Below, piece by piece: positions 8,873-17,200 of a stretch of 64,000 nt of DNA; position 1 is the first letter of the stretch, and every line of letters starts with the position of its first letter. The stretch covers positions 95,906 to 159,905 of the forward strand of contig NZ_LQIV01000004.1 of NCBI RefSeq assembly GCF_001500125.1, written 5' to 3'. The notes below the pieces were generated by a model. It did no database searches. It was not told where the DNA came from and worked only from the letters and a program-made list of their open reading frames with translations. Source of the DNA: Mycobacterium sp. IS-1742. Lineage in GTDB: Bacteria; Actinomycetota; Actinomycetes; Mycobacteriales; Mycobacteriaceae. Both the position numbers and the translations under genes were made by a program.

Positions 8873-11800
8873 CGTCGGCGGCGCTCGACGATGTGGGTCT
8901 GCGCGACTGGTTGGTCAACTACCTGATCACGCACGTCGGATGCGCACCCGAAAGCATTGACTTCGATGCGTCGATGGCAGACCTCGGGCTCGGTTCCCGT
9001 GATGCCGTCGTGCTGTCCGGTGAGCTGGCGGAGCGGCTTGGAAGGCCGGTCTCGCCGGTCGATTTCTGGCAGCACCCGACGGTCAACGGTCTCATCGAGT
9101 TCCTGAGCGCTCCGGTCTCGGAGGTGGAGACGCAGGCGATCGTCGATGCCCCGAACGTCTCGGGCACCGAGCCGATCGCCGTCATCGGGATGGGCTGCCG
9201 CATGCCTGGTGGCATCTCCGATCCGGAAGCCCTTTGGGATCTCCTCACCGAGGGACGTTGCACGGTGGGGGAGGTGCCCGCCGAACGTTGGGCGCCGTTC
9301 GACGACGGATCGCAGGAGATGGCGTCGGCGCTGGCGCGCACCACGCGGTGGGGCTCGTTCCTCAACGACATCGAAGGCTTCGACGCCGACTTCTTCGACA
9401 TCTCGCCGCGCGAGGCCGTCAAGATGGATCCGCAGCAGCGGCTGCTGCTGGAGGTGGCCTGGGAGGCGCTGGAGCACGCCGGCATTCCCACCGCCTCGCT
9501 GCGCCGTTCGCAGACAGGCGTTTTCGCCGGTGCATGCTTCAGCGAGTACGGCTACCTCGCATCGACGGACCTGCCCAGAGTCGACGCGTGGAGCAACACC
9601 GGTGGGGCGTTGAGCATCATCGCCAACCGGTTGTCGTACTTCCTGGACCTTCGTGGCCCGTCGATCACGGTGGACACCGCCTGTTCGTCCTCACTGGTCG
9701 CCATCCACCTGGCCTGCCAGAGCCTGCGGTCGGGCGACTCGAACCTCGCACTCGCCGCCGGGGTGAACCTTCTGCTCTCGCCCGCCGTCTTCCACGGCTT
9801 CGACCAGGCCGGCGCCCTGTCGCCGACGGGGATGTGCCATTCGTTCGACGCCGCCGCTGACGGCTTCGTGCGCGGCGAGGGCTGTGGTGTGGTGGTGCTC
9901 AAGCGACTGCCGGACGCTCTGCGCGACGGTGACCGGGTGCTGGCGGTGGTGCGCGGGTCCGCCGTCAACCAGGACGGGCGTTCGAACGGTCTGATGGCGC
10001 CGAACCCGGCCGCGCAGATGGCGGTGCTGCGGTCGGCGTGCGCGAACGCCGCTGTCGAACCGCAGGACATGGATTTCGTGGAGGCGCACGGCACCGGCAC
10101 CTTCCTGGGCGATCCGATCGAGGCCAGGGCCCTCGGTTCGGTGATGGGCCGCGGGCGGCCCGCGACCTCACCGCTGCTCGTCGGCGCCGTCAAGTCCAAT
10201 CTCGGTCATCTCGAGGCCGCGGCGGGGGTGGCCGGATTCATCAAGACGGTGTTGGCGTTGCAGCACGGACGGATCCCCGGGAACGCCGGCTATCAGTCGC
10301 CGAACCCGCACATTCCGTTCGACCAGCTGCGGTTGAAAGTCGTTGACCACGAACAGGAATGGCCGACCGTGGCGCGCGCTCGCCGCGCCGGGGTGTCCTC
10401 GTTCGGATTCGGCGGAACCAACGCCCACGTCATCCTCGAGCAGGCGCCGGACGCGATCGCCGGCGAACAACACCCCGCTGCAGCAGTGAGCACGCTGGTC
10501 GTCTCGGGCAAGTCCCCCGAGCGGATCGGAGCCGCCGCCGCCGCACTGGCCGATTGGATGGCGGGACCCGGTGCGGGCGTCGCGTTAAGCGATGTGGCCC
10601 ATACGCTCAACCACCACCGCACCCGCCACCAGACCTTCGCGACGGTGTGCGCCCGAGACGGCCTCGACGCCGTGGCGGGTCTGCAGGCGTTGGCGGCGGG
10701 GCGGCCTGCTGACGGTGTGGTGGTTCCGCATGAGGGTCCGTGTGGTTCGGGGACGGTGTTCGTGTTCTCGGGTCAGGGTTCGCAGTGGGCGGGGATGGGT
10801 CGGCGGTTGTTGGCCGATGAGCCGGTGTTTGCGGCTGCGGTGGCGGAGTTGGAGCCGCATTTCGTTGAGCAGGTGGGTTTTTCGTTGCAGCAGGTGCTTG
10901 CTGATGGTGAGGCTGTTGCGGGGGATGCGCGGGTGCAGCCGGTGATCATGGGGTTGCAGTTGGCGTTGACGGAGTTGTGGCGGTCCTATGGGGTGAGTCC
11001 GGATGCGGTGATCGGTCATTCGATGGGTGAGGTGACCGCGGCGGTGGTGGCCGGTGCTCTGACGCCGGCCGAGGGGTTGCGGGTGATCGCGGTGCGGTCG
11101 CGGCTGATGTCGCGGCTGGCCGGCCAGGGCGCGGTCGCACTCCTGACCCTGGGCGCCGATGCGGCCGAGACCCTGATCGCGGACTACGAGGACGTCGCGG
11201 TGGCGGGTTACGTCTCGCCGGGGCAGACGGTCGTCGCCGGCCCGCCCGCACAGGTGGACGCGGTGATCGCGGCGGTGCAAAGTCAGAATCGGTTCGCCCG
11301 CAGGGTGAACATGGAGGTCGCCTCCCACACCGCGTTGATGGACCCCATCCTGGAGGAACTGCGGTCCGAACTGGCCGACCTCACGCCGAACACCACGGCG
11401 ATCCCGTTCATCTCGACGGTCGAGGACAGCACGACGCCGCTGCTGGACGCCGACTACTGGGTCGCGAATGTGCGGCGACCTGTGCGGCTGAGCCAGGCAT
11501 TCGTCACCGCCGCCGACAACCACACGACTTTCGTGGAGATCAGCGCGCACCCGATGCTGACCAACGCGGTCACCGAAACGCTCGGGGACCTGCACCACCA
11601 CGCGCTGGGCACGTTGTCGCGCGACGCCGACGACACCGTCGCGTTCCACACCAACCTGAACACGACGCATACCACGCACCCGCCGGTCACGCCACACCCG
11701 CCCGGACCCCACCCGGTCCTGCCCGCCACGCCGTGGCAGCACACCCGGCACTGGATGGACCTCACACCGGCGCGGCGGACCTCCACCACCGTTGTCGTGC

Positions 11801-13611
11801 AGGGTGATTCGTCGGTGGGAGTGCTTCCTGCGGAGTGGAACTGCGAATTGACCTGGCCGGACCGGCCACTCACCGGCGCCCAGCGCGCCGTCGGCTCGTG
11901 GCTGGTCGTGGGGGACTCCGCGCTGGCGGCCCAGATGCGGCGGGAACTGGGAGACGGCGCGGACGTGACCGTCCTCGACGAGTACACGCCGGAGGACCGA
12001 CTGGAGGCCGCCCTGGCGGCTGCCGACCATGTGGTCTACGCGCCTGCGGTCCCGAAGGTCTTCGAGGCCGCACCGGGCCGTCGACTGTTCGACGCCGCCC
12101 GCCGGATCGCAGTGGCGATCGCGCGGATGGCCGACCCGGGTCGTCTCGTCTTCCTGACCCGCAACGCTCAACCCCTCACCGAGGGCGACCGAGCCAACCC
12201 CGCACACGCGGTGTTGTGGGGTCTGGGCCGCACGCTGGCGCTCGAGCACCCGGAGATCTGGGGAGCGGTGATCGACCTCGACGAGTCGGTCCCCGATCGG
12301 CTGGCCGCCCGCTGTCTGCTCACCGAGTCGGCGGCCGACGACGGCGAGGATCAGGTGGTTTACCGCGACGGGGTGCGTCGGGTAGCGCGGTTGCGCCGGA
12401 CCGCGGTGCCGCAGGTCTCGGGCCGAGGGCTCGATCCGTCCGGCAGCCATCTGGTCGTGGGAGCGACGGGCAATATCGGACCGCACCTCATCCAACAGTT
12501 GGCCGATATGGGAGCGACGACTGTCGTCGCGGTGTCGCGCAATCCGGGCGACCGGTTGCGCGCGCTCGGTGAGACCCTCGCCGCCCGGGGCACCACCTTG
12601 GTCACGGTGGCCGCCGACGCCGCCGACGAGGAGTCGATGCGCACGGTGTTCGACCGTTTCGGCGCCGACCTGCCCCCGCTGGCGGGGATCTATCTGGCGG
12701 CGTTCGGTGGCGGGCCGGTCACGCTGACGGAGATGACCGACGACGACGTCACCGCGATGTTCGCCCCGAAGCTCGACGCGGTGGCAGTTCTGCACAACTT
12801 GTCGCTGACGACCGACGTCCAGCAATTCGTGTTGTTCTCGTCGATCTCCGGTGTGCTGGGCTCGCGGTGGCTGGCCCACTACACCGCCACGACCACGTTC
12901 CTGGACACGTTCGCCTACGCGCGTCGTGCGGCCGGCCTGCCGGCCACCGCCGTGAACTGGGGCTTGTGGAAGTCCCTGGCGGACAACCACAGCGAGCACG
13001 AACGCCAGATCACGATGGAGTCCGGCCTCGAACCGATGCCCGACGAGGTGGCGATCCAGGCGCTGTGGTCGGTCACCGCCGCCGGAGCGCCCGCACGCTC
13101 GACCGTGGTCGCCGCGGACTGGCCGCGACTGGCCGCGGCTTACCGTACGCGCGCCGCGCTGCGCATCGTCGACGAGCTGTTGCCGGTCGAGAACAGCGAT
13201 GAGGAAAGCGCGCAGACGACGGCGACGGTCCCTGAGACCGACTTCCGGCGCGAACTGCGGACGTGCCCCGCTGAAGAGCGGGGGTACGTGCTCAGCAGCC
13301 ATGTCCGTTCGCTCGTCGCCTCGTCGATGGGACTGTCGAGCGCTCAGCTGGTGGACCCGTCCGCGGGATTCTTCCAATGCGGGATGGACTCGCTGATGAG
13401 CGTGACCCTCAAGCGTGAACTCGGCGCAAGCCTCGGCGAGACACTGCCGGCCTCGGTGATCTTCGATTATCCCACTGTGGACGGGCTCACCGAGTATCTC
13501 GCCACGGTACTGCCCGAAATGATCGAGATCGCCGATGCCGAAGCCGTCGACGACTACGACGAGTTCAGCGACGACGAACTGCTCCAACAACTCTCGGAAA
13601 GGCTGAGCTGA
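8869..13611 (+). CDS. Type I polyketide synthase, ACP-KS-AT-KR-ACP (PpsA-like loading and first module)
   Basis: 1580 residues after choosing the ATG that overlaps the FAAL stop (ATGA). Domains: N-terminal ACP (S43 in GLGSRD) to receive the acyl chain; KS about 101-530 with C272, H407 and H447; AT about 625-930 with S718 in GHSMGE and a VASH motif at 817-820; a His/Pro/Thr-rich linker (FHTNLNTTHTT) that I remember as typical of Pps synthases; KR about 985-1400 with GATGNIG at 1198, S1325 and Y1338; C-terminal ACP (S1508 in GMDSLMS); then an acidic tail ending DDELLQQLSERLS that looks like a docking helix. No DH or ER. It should extend the starter by one unit and leave a hydroxyl. PpsA has the same layout. 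VASH resembles methylmalonyl-type ATs, but I would not trust it for this subfamily. Confidence 0.93.
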   Translation: MTSAALDDVGLRDWLVNYLITHVGCAPESIDFDASMADLGLGSRDAVVLSGELAERLGRPVSPVDFWQHPTVNGLIEFLSAPVSEVETQAIVDAPNVSGTEPIAVIGMGCRMPGGISDPEALWDLLTEGRCTVGEVPAERWAPFDDGSQEMASALARTTRWGSFLNDIEGFDADFFDISPREAVKMDPQQRLLLEVAWEALEHAGIPTASLRRSQTGVFAGACFSEYGYLASTDLPRVDAWSNTGGALSIIANRLSYFLDLRGPSITVDTACSSSLVAIHLACQSLRSGDSNLALAAGVNLLLSPAVFHGFDQAGALSPTGMCHSFDAAADGFVRGEGCGVVVLKRLPDALRDGDRVLAVVRGSAVNQDGRSNGLMAPNPAAQMAVLRSACANAAVEPQDMDFVEAHGTGTFLGDPIEARALGSVMGRGRPATSPLLVGAVKSNLGHLEAAAGVAGFIKTVLALQHGRIPGNAGYQSPNPHIPFDQLRLKVVDHEQEWPTVARARRAGVSSFGFGGTNAHVILEQAPDAIAGEQHPAAAVSTLVVSGKSPERIGAAAAALADWMAGPGAGVALSDVAHTLNHHRTRHQTFATVCARDGLDAVAGLQALAAGRPADGVVVPHEGPCGSGTVFVFSGQGSQWAGMGRRLLADEPVFAAAVAELEPHFVEQVGFSLQQVLADGEAVAGDARVQPVIMGLQLALTELWRSYGVSPDAVIGHSMGEVTAAVVAGALTPAEGLRVIAVRSRLMSRLAGQGAVALLTLGADAAETLIADYEDVAVAGYVSPGQTVVAGPPAQVDAVIAAVQSQNRFARRVNMEVASHTALMDPILEELRSELADLTPNTTAIPFISTVEDSTTPLLDADYWVANVRRPVRLSQAFVTAADNHTTFVEISAHPMLTNAVTETLGDLHHHALGTLSRDADDTVAFHTNLNTTHTTHPPVTPHPPGPHPVLPATPWQHTRHWMDLTPARRTSTTVVVQGDSSVGVLPAEWNCELTWPDRPLTGAQRAVGSWLVVGDSALAAQMRRELGDGADVTVLDEYTPEDRLEAALAAADHVVYAPAVPKVFEAAPGRRLFDAARRIAVAIARMADPGRLVFLTRNAQPLTEGDRANPAHAVLWGLGRTLALEHPEIWGAVIDLDESVPDRLAARCLLTESAADDGEDQVVYRDGVRRVARLRRTAVPQVSGRGLDPSGSHLVVGATGNIGPHLIQQLADMGATTVVAVSRNPGDRLRALGETLAARGTTLVTVAADAADEESMRTVFDRFGADLPPLAGIYLAAFGGGPVTLTEMTDDDVTAMFAPKLDAVAVLHNLSLTTDVQQFVLFSSISGVLGSRWLAHYTATTTFLDTFAYARRAAGLPATAVNWGLWKSLADNHSEHERQITMESGLEPMPDEVAIQALWSVTAAGAPARSTVVAADWPRLAAAYRTRAALRIVDELLPVENSDEESAQTTATVPETDFRRELRTCPAEERGYVLSSHVRSLVASSMGLSSAQLVDPSAGFFQCGMDSLMSVTLKRELGASLGETLPASVIFDYPTVDGLTEYLATVLPEMIEIADAEAVDDYDEFSDDELLQQLSERLS
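10732..11057 (+). repeat. AT-domain homogenised block, copy 1 of 3
   Basis: A 326 bp stretch that aligns without gaps to 15291-15616 and 18869-19194. By hand I count about 8 mismatches to copy 3, including at third codon positions. Codon choice (many TTG, GGT, GTT) differs from the flanking parts of the same gene. It covers the N-terminal AT segment through GHSMGE. Confidence 0.85.
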
Positions 13612-13616
13612 GTCTG

Positions 13617-16600
13617 ATGGCTGCTGGTTCGTCGGATCGCCGTGCGATCATCACGGAGGCACTGCGCAAGATCGATGACCTGTCCGCGCGACTTGCGGTG
13701 GCCGAGCAGGGGGACACCGAACCGATCGCGGTGGTCGGTATGGGGTGCCGGTTGCCCGGTGGGGTCTCGGACCCAGACGGGTACTGGCAGCTGCTGCAGG
13801 ACGGCCGCTCGGGAATCGTGCGGGTGCCGCCGGAGCGGTGGGATGCCGATGAGCTCTACAGCGCCGACAACGCGGTGCCCGGGACGATCTGTACTCGTGA
13901 GGGCGGGTTCCTGACGTCGTGGCAGCCGGGCGAGTTCGACGCCGAGTTCTTCGGGATCTCGCCGCGGGAGGCGGCGGCGATGGATCCCCAGCAGCGGTTG
14001 TTGATGGAGGTGGCCTGGGAAGCGCTCGAACACGCAGGGATTCCCGCCCAGAACCTCCGAGGCACGCAGACCGGTGTCTTCGTCGGGCTCACCACGAACG
14101 ACTACTCGCTGCTGTTCGCCGGGAAGCTGCGGCGCGAGGACATCGATCCGTACGTGCCGTTCGGGAATGCGGCGAATTTCGCGGCGGGGCGGTTGTCGTA
14201 CTTCCTGGGGGTGCGTGGTCCGGCGGTGGTGGTGGACACGGCGTGTTCGTCGTCGTTGGTGTCGGTGCATCTGGCGTGCCAGAGCCTGCGTCGCCGGGAG
14301 AGCGACACCGCGCTCGCCGCCGGTGTCAACCTCATGCTGAGCCCCGAGAACAGCATCGCCTGTTCACGGTGGGGGATGTTGGCGCCGGACGGTCAGTGCA
14401 AGACGTTCGACGCCGGCGCCGACGGCTATGTGCGCAGCGAGGGGTGCGGTGTGGTCGTGCTCAAGCGCCTCGGCGACGCGTTGCGCGACGGTGACCGGGT
14501 GCTCGCGGTGGTGCGCGGGTCGGCGGTCAATCAGGACGGGGCCAGCAGCGGGCAGACGGTTCCCAACGGGCCTGCGCAGCAGGCGTTGCTGCGTCAGGCG
14601 CTCGCGACGTCGCGACTGACCGCGGCAGACATCGACTACATCGAGGCGCACGGCACGGGTACCGCACTGGGCGATCCGATCGAGCTGGACGCCCTCAGCG
14701 CCGTGTTCGGCGACCGGGGGGACGCGGCGCCACTGGTGCTGGGTTCGGTGAAGACGAACCTCGGACACCTCGAATCCGGCGCCGGCATTGCCGGATTCAT
14801 CAAGACCGTGCTCAGCGTGCGGTACGGCTACATCCCGAGACACCTGAACTTTGAGCGGTTGACGCCGCACGCGGGCCCGTGCGCCGCGCAGTTCACCATC
14901 GCCGCCGACGGGATGGAGTGGCCGGCGGTGACCCGGGCCCGCCGGGCGGGCGTGTCGTCGTTCGGAGTCAGCGGGACCAACGCGCACATCATCATCGAGC
15001 AGGCCCCCGCACCGGAACCCGCCCGGTGGGAGCCGGATCCGGCGGTGTGCACGCTGGTGGTGTCGGGCAAGTCCGACGACCGGATCGCCTCGACGGCAGG
15101 GGCGTTGGCGGAGTGGATGGCCGGTGCCGGCGCCGGGGTGCCGTTGGCCGAGGTGGCTCACACGCTCAACCATCACCGGGCCCGGCATGCCAGGTTCGCG
15201 ACGGTGTGCGCGCGCGATCGCGCCCAGGCGGTGACGGCGCTCCGGGCCCTGTCGGTCGGCCATCACGCCGCCGGGCTGGTGAACGCGCACGAGGGTCCGT
15301 GTGGTTCGGGGACGGTGTTCGTGTTCTCGGGTCAGGGTTCGCAGTGGGCGGGGATGGGTCGGCGGTTGTTGGCCGATGAGCCGGTGTTCGCGGCGGCGGT
15401 GGCGGAGTTGGAGCCGCATTTCGTTGAGCAGGTGGGTTTTTCGTTGCAGCAGGTGCTTGCCGATGGTGAGGCTGTGTCGGGGGATTCGCGGGTGCAGCCG
15501 GTGATCATGGGGTTGCAGTTGGCGTTGACGGAGTTGTGGCGGTCCTGTGGGGTGATCCCGGATGCGGTGATCGGTCATTCGATGGGTGAGGTGACCGCGG
15601 CGGTGGTGGCCGGTGCGTTGACCCCGGCCGAGGGACTCCGGGTGATCGCGGTCCGCTCGCAACTGATGTCACGGCTGGCCGGTCAGGGCGGGGTCGCCCT
15701 GGTGACCCTGGATGCCGATTCGACCGGGGCGTTGATCGCCGGTCTCGACGACGTCAGCATCGCCGGTCACCTCGCGCCGGAGCAGACCGTGATCGCGGGT
15801 CCGCCTGCGGCGGTGGACGCGGCCATCGAGGCGGCGACGGCGGCGGGCGCGATCGCGCGGCGGGTGAACATGGAGGTCGCCTCGCACACCGCGCTGATGG
15901 ATCCCATCCTCGGCGAACTACGCCAGACGCTCGCCGATCTCACGCCGCAGGCGCCGACGGTCCCGTTCTTTTCCACCGTCGACGACACGACCACGGCGCC
16001 GCTTTTGAACGCCGACTACTGGGTGGCCAACGTGCGTCGGCCGGTCCGGTTGCGCCAGGCGGTGTCGGCCGCCGCGGCCGACGGACACACCACGTTCGTG
16101 GAGATCAGCCCGCACCCGGTGTTGACCCGTGCCATCGGCGACACCCTTGCCGAGGGGCATCACCACGTGGTCGGCACGCTGGCCCGCGACACCGACGACA
16201 CCCACACCTTCCACACCAACCTCAACGCCACGCACACCACCCGGCCGCCGGTCACCCCGCATCCGGCCGAACCCCACCCTCTGCTGCCCACCACGCCGTG
16301 GCACCACACGCACCACTGGATCAGGGTGAGCCCGACGGCGCCGGTCGACCGGCAGCTGCCGGTCGATCACGACGTGTCGGTGCGGTCGGCCGCCGACATC
16401 GCAGACGGGTCCTGGCTGGTGCTTGCGGACGACGCCCCGGCCTGGCTGGATGCCGACAAGACGACTGTGATGTCCACCTCGATCCTGGCCGAGAGCGCCT
16501 CCAGTGCAGGGCTTCTCGACGCACTCGCCGCGGCGCGCAACGTCGTCTTCGTTCCCGAACTGCCCGAGGACGGGTTCGACGCCGAATCGGGATACCGTCT

Positions 16601-17195
16601 GTTCAGCGGTATGCGCCGGCTGACATCGGTTCTGACGGCGATGGCCGCCCCGCCCCGACTCCACATCGCCGTATCGCCCGTGGGCAGTCCGGACGGCGGA
16701 GTCGAGCGTTCCGTGGCCAGGATGACCGTCAGCGGACTCGCCGGCACCCTGGCCCGTGATCACGCCGGGATCTGGGGAGGGCTCGTGCTGGTCGAACCTC
16801 ACGAGACCGACGCCAAGGACGACGGCGGCGAGGACTCCCTGCCTGCCGGCGACATCCTCGAAGTCTGGCGGACCCTTCCCACCGATCGGCGAAGGGCGCT
16901 ACTACGCCGGCATGTCAGCGTTCTCATCGCAGCGGTCATGGGCTTGCCGTCGCCCGAAGCCCTCGATCCCGAGGCGGATTTCTTCGATCTCGGGATGGAT
17001 TCGATGATGAGCGTCGTCTTGCAACGCGCGGTGCTCGCCACACTCGGCGAGGAGATCTCGTCAACGGTCCTCTTCGACAATCCGACCGTCGAATCACTCG
17101 CAGACCATCTGGTCGTACTCGGCGAGATCGACGGGGAAGGTGTCGATTCCCTCCGGAACCTCGCAGAGGTACCCCTGCCCGAGAAGGTGAGCTGA
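13617..17195 (+). CDS. Type I polyketide synthase, KS-AT-(KR remnant)-ACP
   Basis: 1192 residues, starting 5 bp after the previous PKS. Domains: N-terminal coiled-coil docking segment (residues 1-33, IITEALRKIDDLSARLAVAEQ); KS about 37-465 with C210 and intact EAHGTGT and NLGHLE motifs; AT about 560-870 with S655 in GHSMGE and VASH; ACP with S1129 in GMDSMMS. Between AT and ACP (about residues 905-1080) lies sequence aligning with the structural half of the neighbouring KRs (GSWLVLADDA, then IWGGLVLVEP). The catalytic half with GATGNIG and the Ser/Tyr pair is absent. The protein is about 325 residues shorter than the next module for this reason. It should leave a beta-keto group. No frameshift is seen, so the deletion is in frame. 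Confidence 0.92.
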   Translation: MAAGSSDRRAIITEALRKIDDLSARLAVAEQGDTEPIAVVGMGCRLPGGVSDPDGYWQLLQDGRSGIVRVPPERWDADELYSADNAVPGTICTREGGFLTSWQPGEFDAEFFGISPREAAAMDPQQRLLMEVAWEALEHAGIPAQNLRGTQTGVFVGLTTNDYSLLFAGKLRREDIDPYVPFGNAANFAAGRLSYFLGVRGPAVVVDTACSSSLVSVHLACQSLRRRESDTALAAGVNLMLSPENSIACSRWGMLAPDGQCKTFDAGADGYVRSEGCGVVVLKRLGDALRDGDRVLAVVRGSAVNQDGASSGQTVPNGPAQQALLRQALATSRLTAADIDYIEAHGTGTALGDPIELDALSAVFGDRGDAAPLVLGSVKTNLGHLESGAGIAGFIKTVLSVRYGYIPRHLNFERLTPHAGPCAAQFTIAADGMEWPAVTRARRAGVSSFGVSGTNAHIIIEQAPAPEPARWEPDPAVCTLVVSGKSDDRIASTAGALAEWMAGAGAGVPLAEVAHTLNHHRARHARFATVCARDRAQAVTALRALSVGHHAAGLVNAHEGPCGSGTVFVFSGQGSQWAGMGRRLLADEPVFAAAVAELEPHFVEQVGFSLQQVLADGEAVSGDSRVQPVIMGLQLALTELWRSCGVIPDAVIGHSMGEVTAAVVAGALTPAEGLRVIAVRSQLMSRLAGQGGVALVTLDADSTGALIAGLDDVSIAGHLAPEQTVIAGPPAAVDAAIEAATAAGAIARRVNMEVASHTALMDPILGELRQTLADLTPQAPTVPFFSTVDDTTTAPLLNADYWVANVRRPVRLRQAVSAAAADGHTTFVEISPHPVLTRAIGDTLAEGHHHVVGTLARDTDDTHTFHTNLNATHTTRPPVTPHPAEPHPLLPTTPWHHTHHWIRVSPTAPVDRQLPVDHDVSVRSAADIADGSWLVLADDAPAWLDADKTTVMSTSILAESASSAGLLDALAAARNVVFVPELPEDGFDAESGYRLFSGMRRLTSVLTAMAAPPRLHIAVSPVGSPDGGVERSVARMTVSGLAGTLARDHAGIWGGLVLVEPHETDAKDDGGEDSLPAGDILEVWRTLPTDRRRALLRRHVSVLIAAVMGLPSPEALDPEADFFDLGMDSMMSVVLQRAVLATLGEEISSTVLFDNPTVESLADHLVVLGEIDGEGVDSLRNLAEVPLPEKVS
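15291..15616 (+). repeat. AT-domain homogenised block, copy 2 of 3
   Basis: Gapless 326 bp alignment to 10732-11057 and 18869-19194, with only about 4 mismatches to copy 3 by hand count. It has the same TTG/GGT-rich codon use, unlike its flanks. Confidence 0.85.
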
Positions 17196-17200
17196 CTTCG

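Noticed and set aside
10585..13590. Open frame of 1001 codons on the minus strand opposite the first PKS
   Set aside because: Shadow of the PKS reading frame, biased composition and no domain or start signal.
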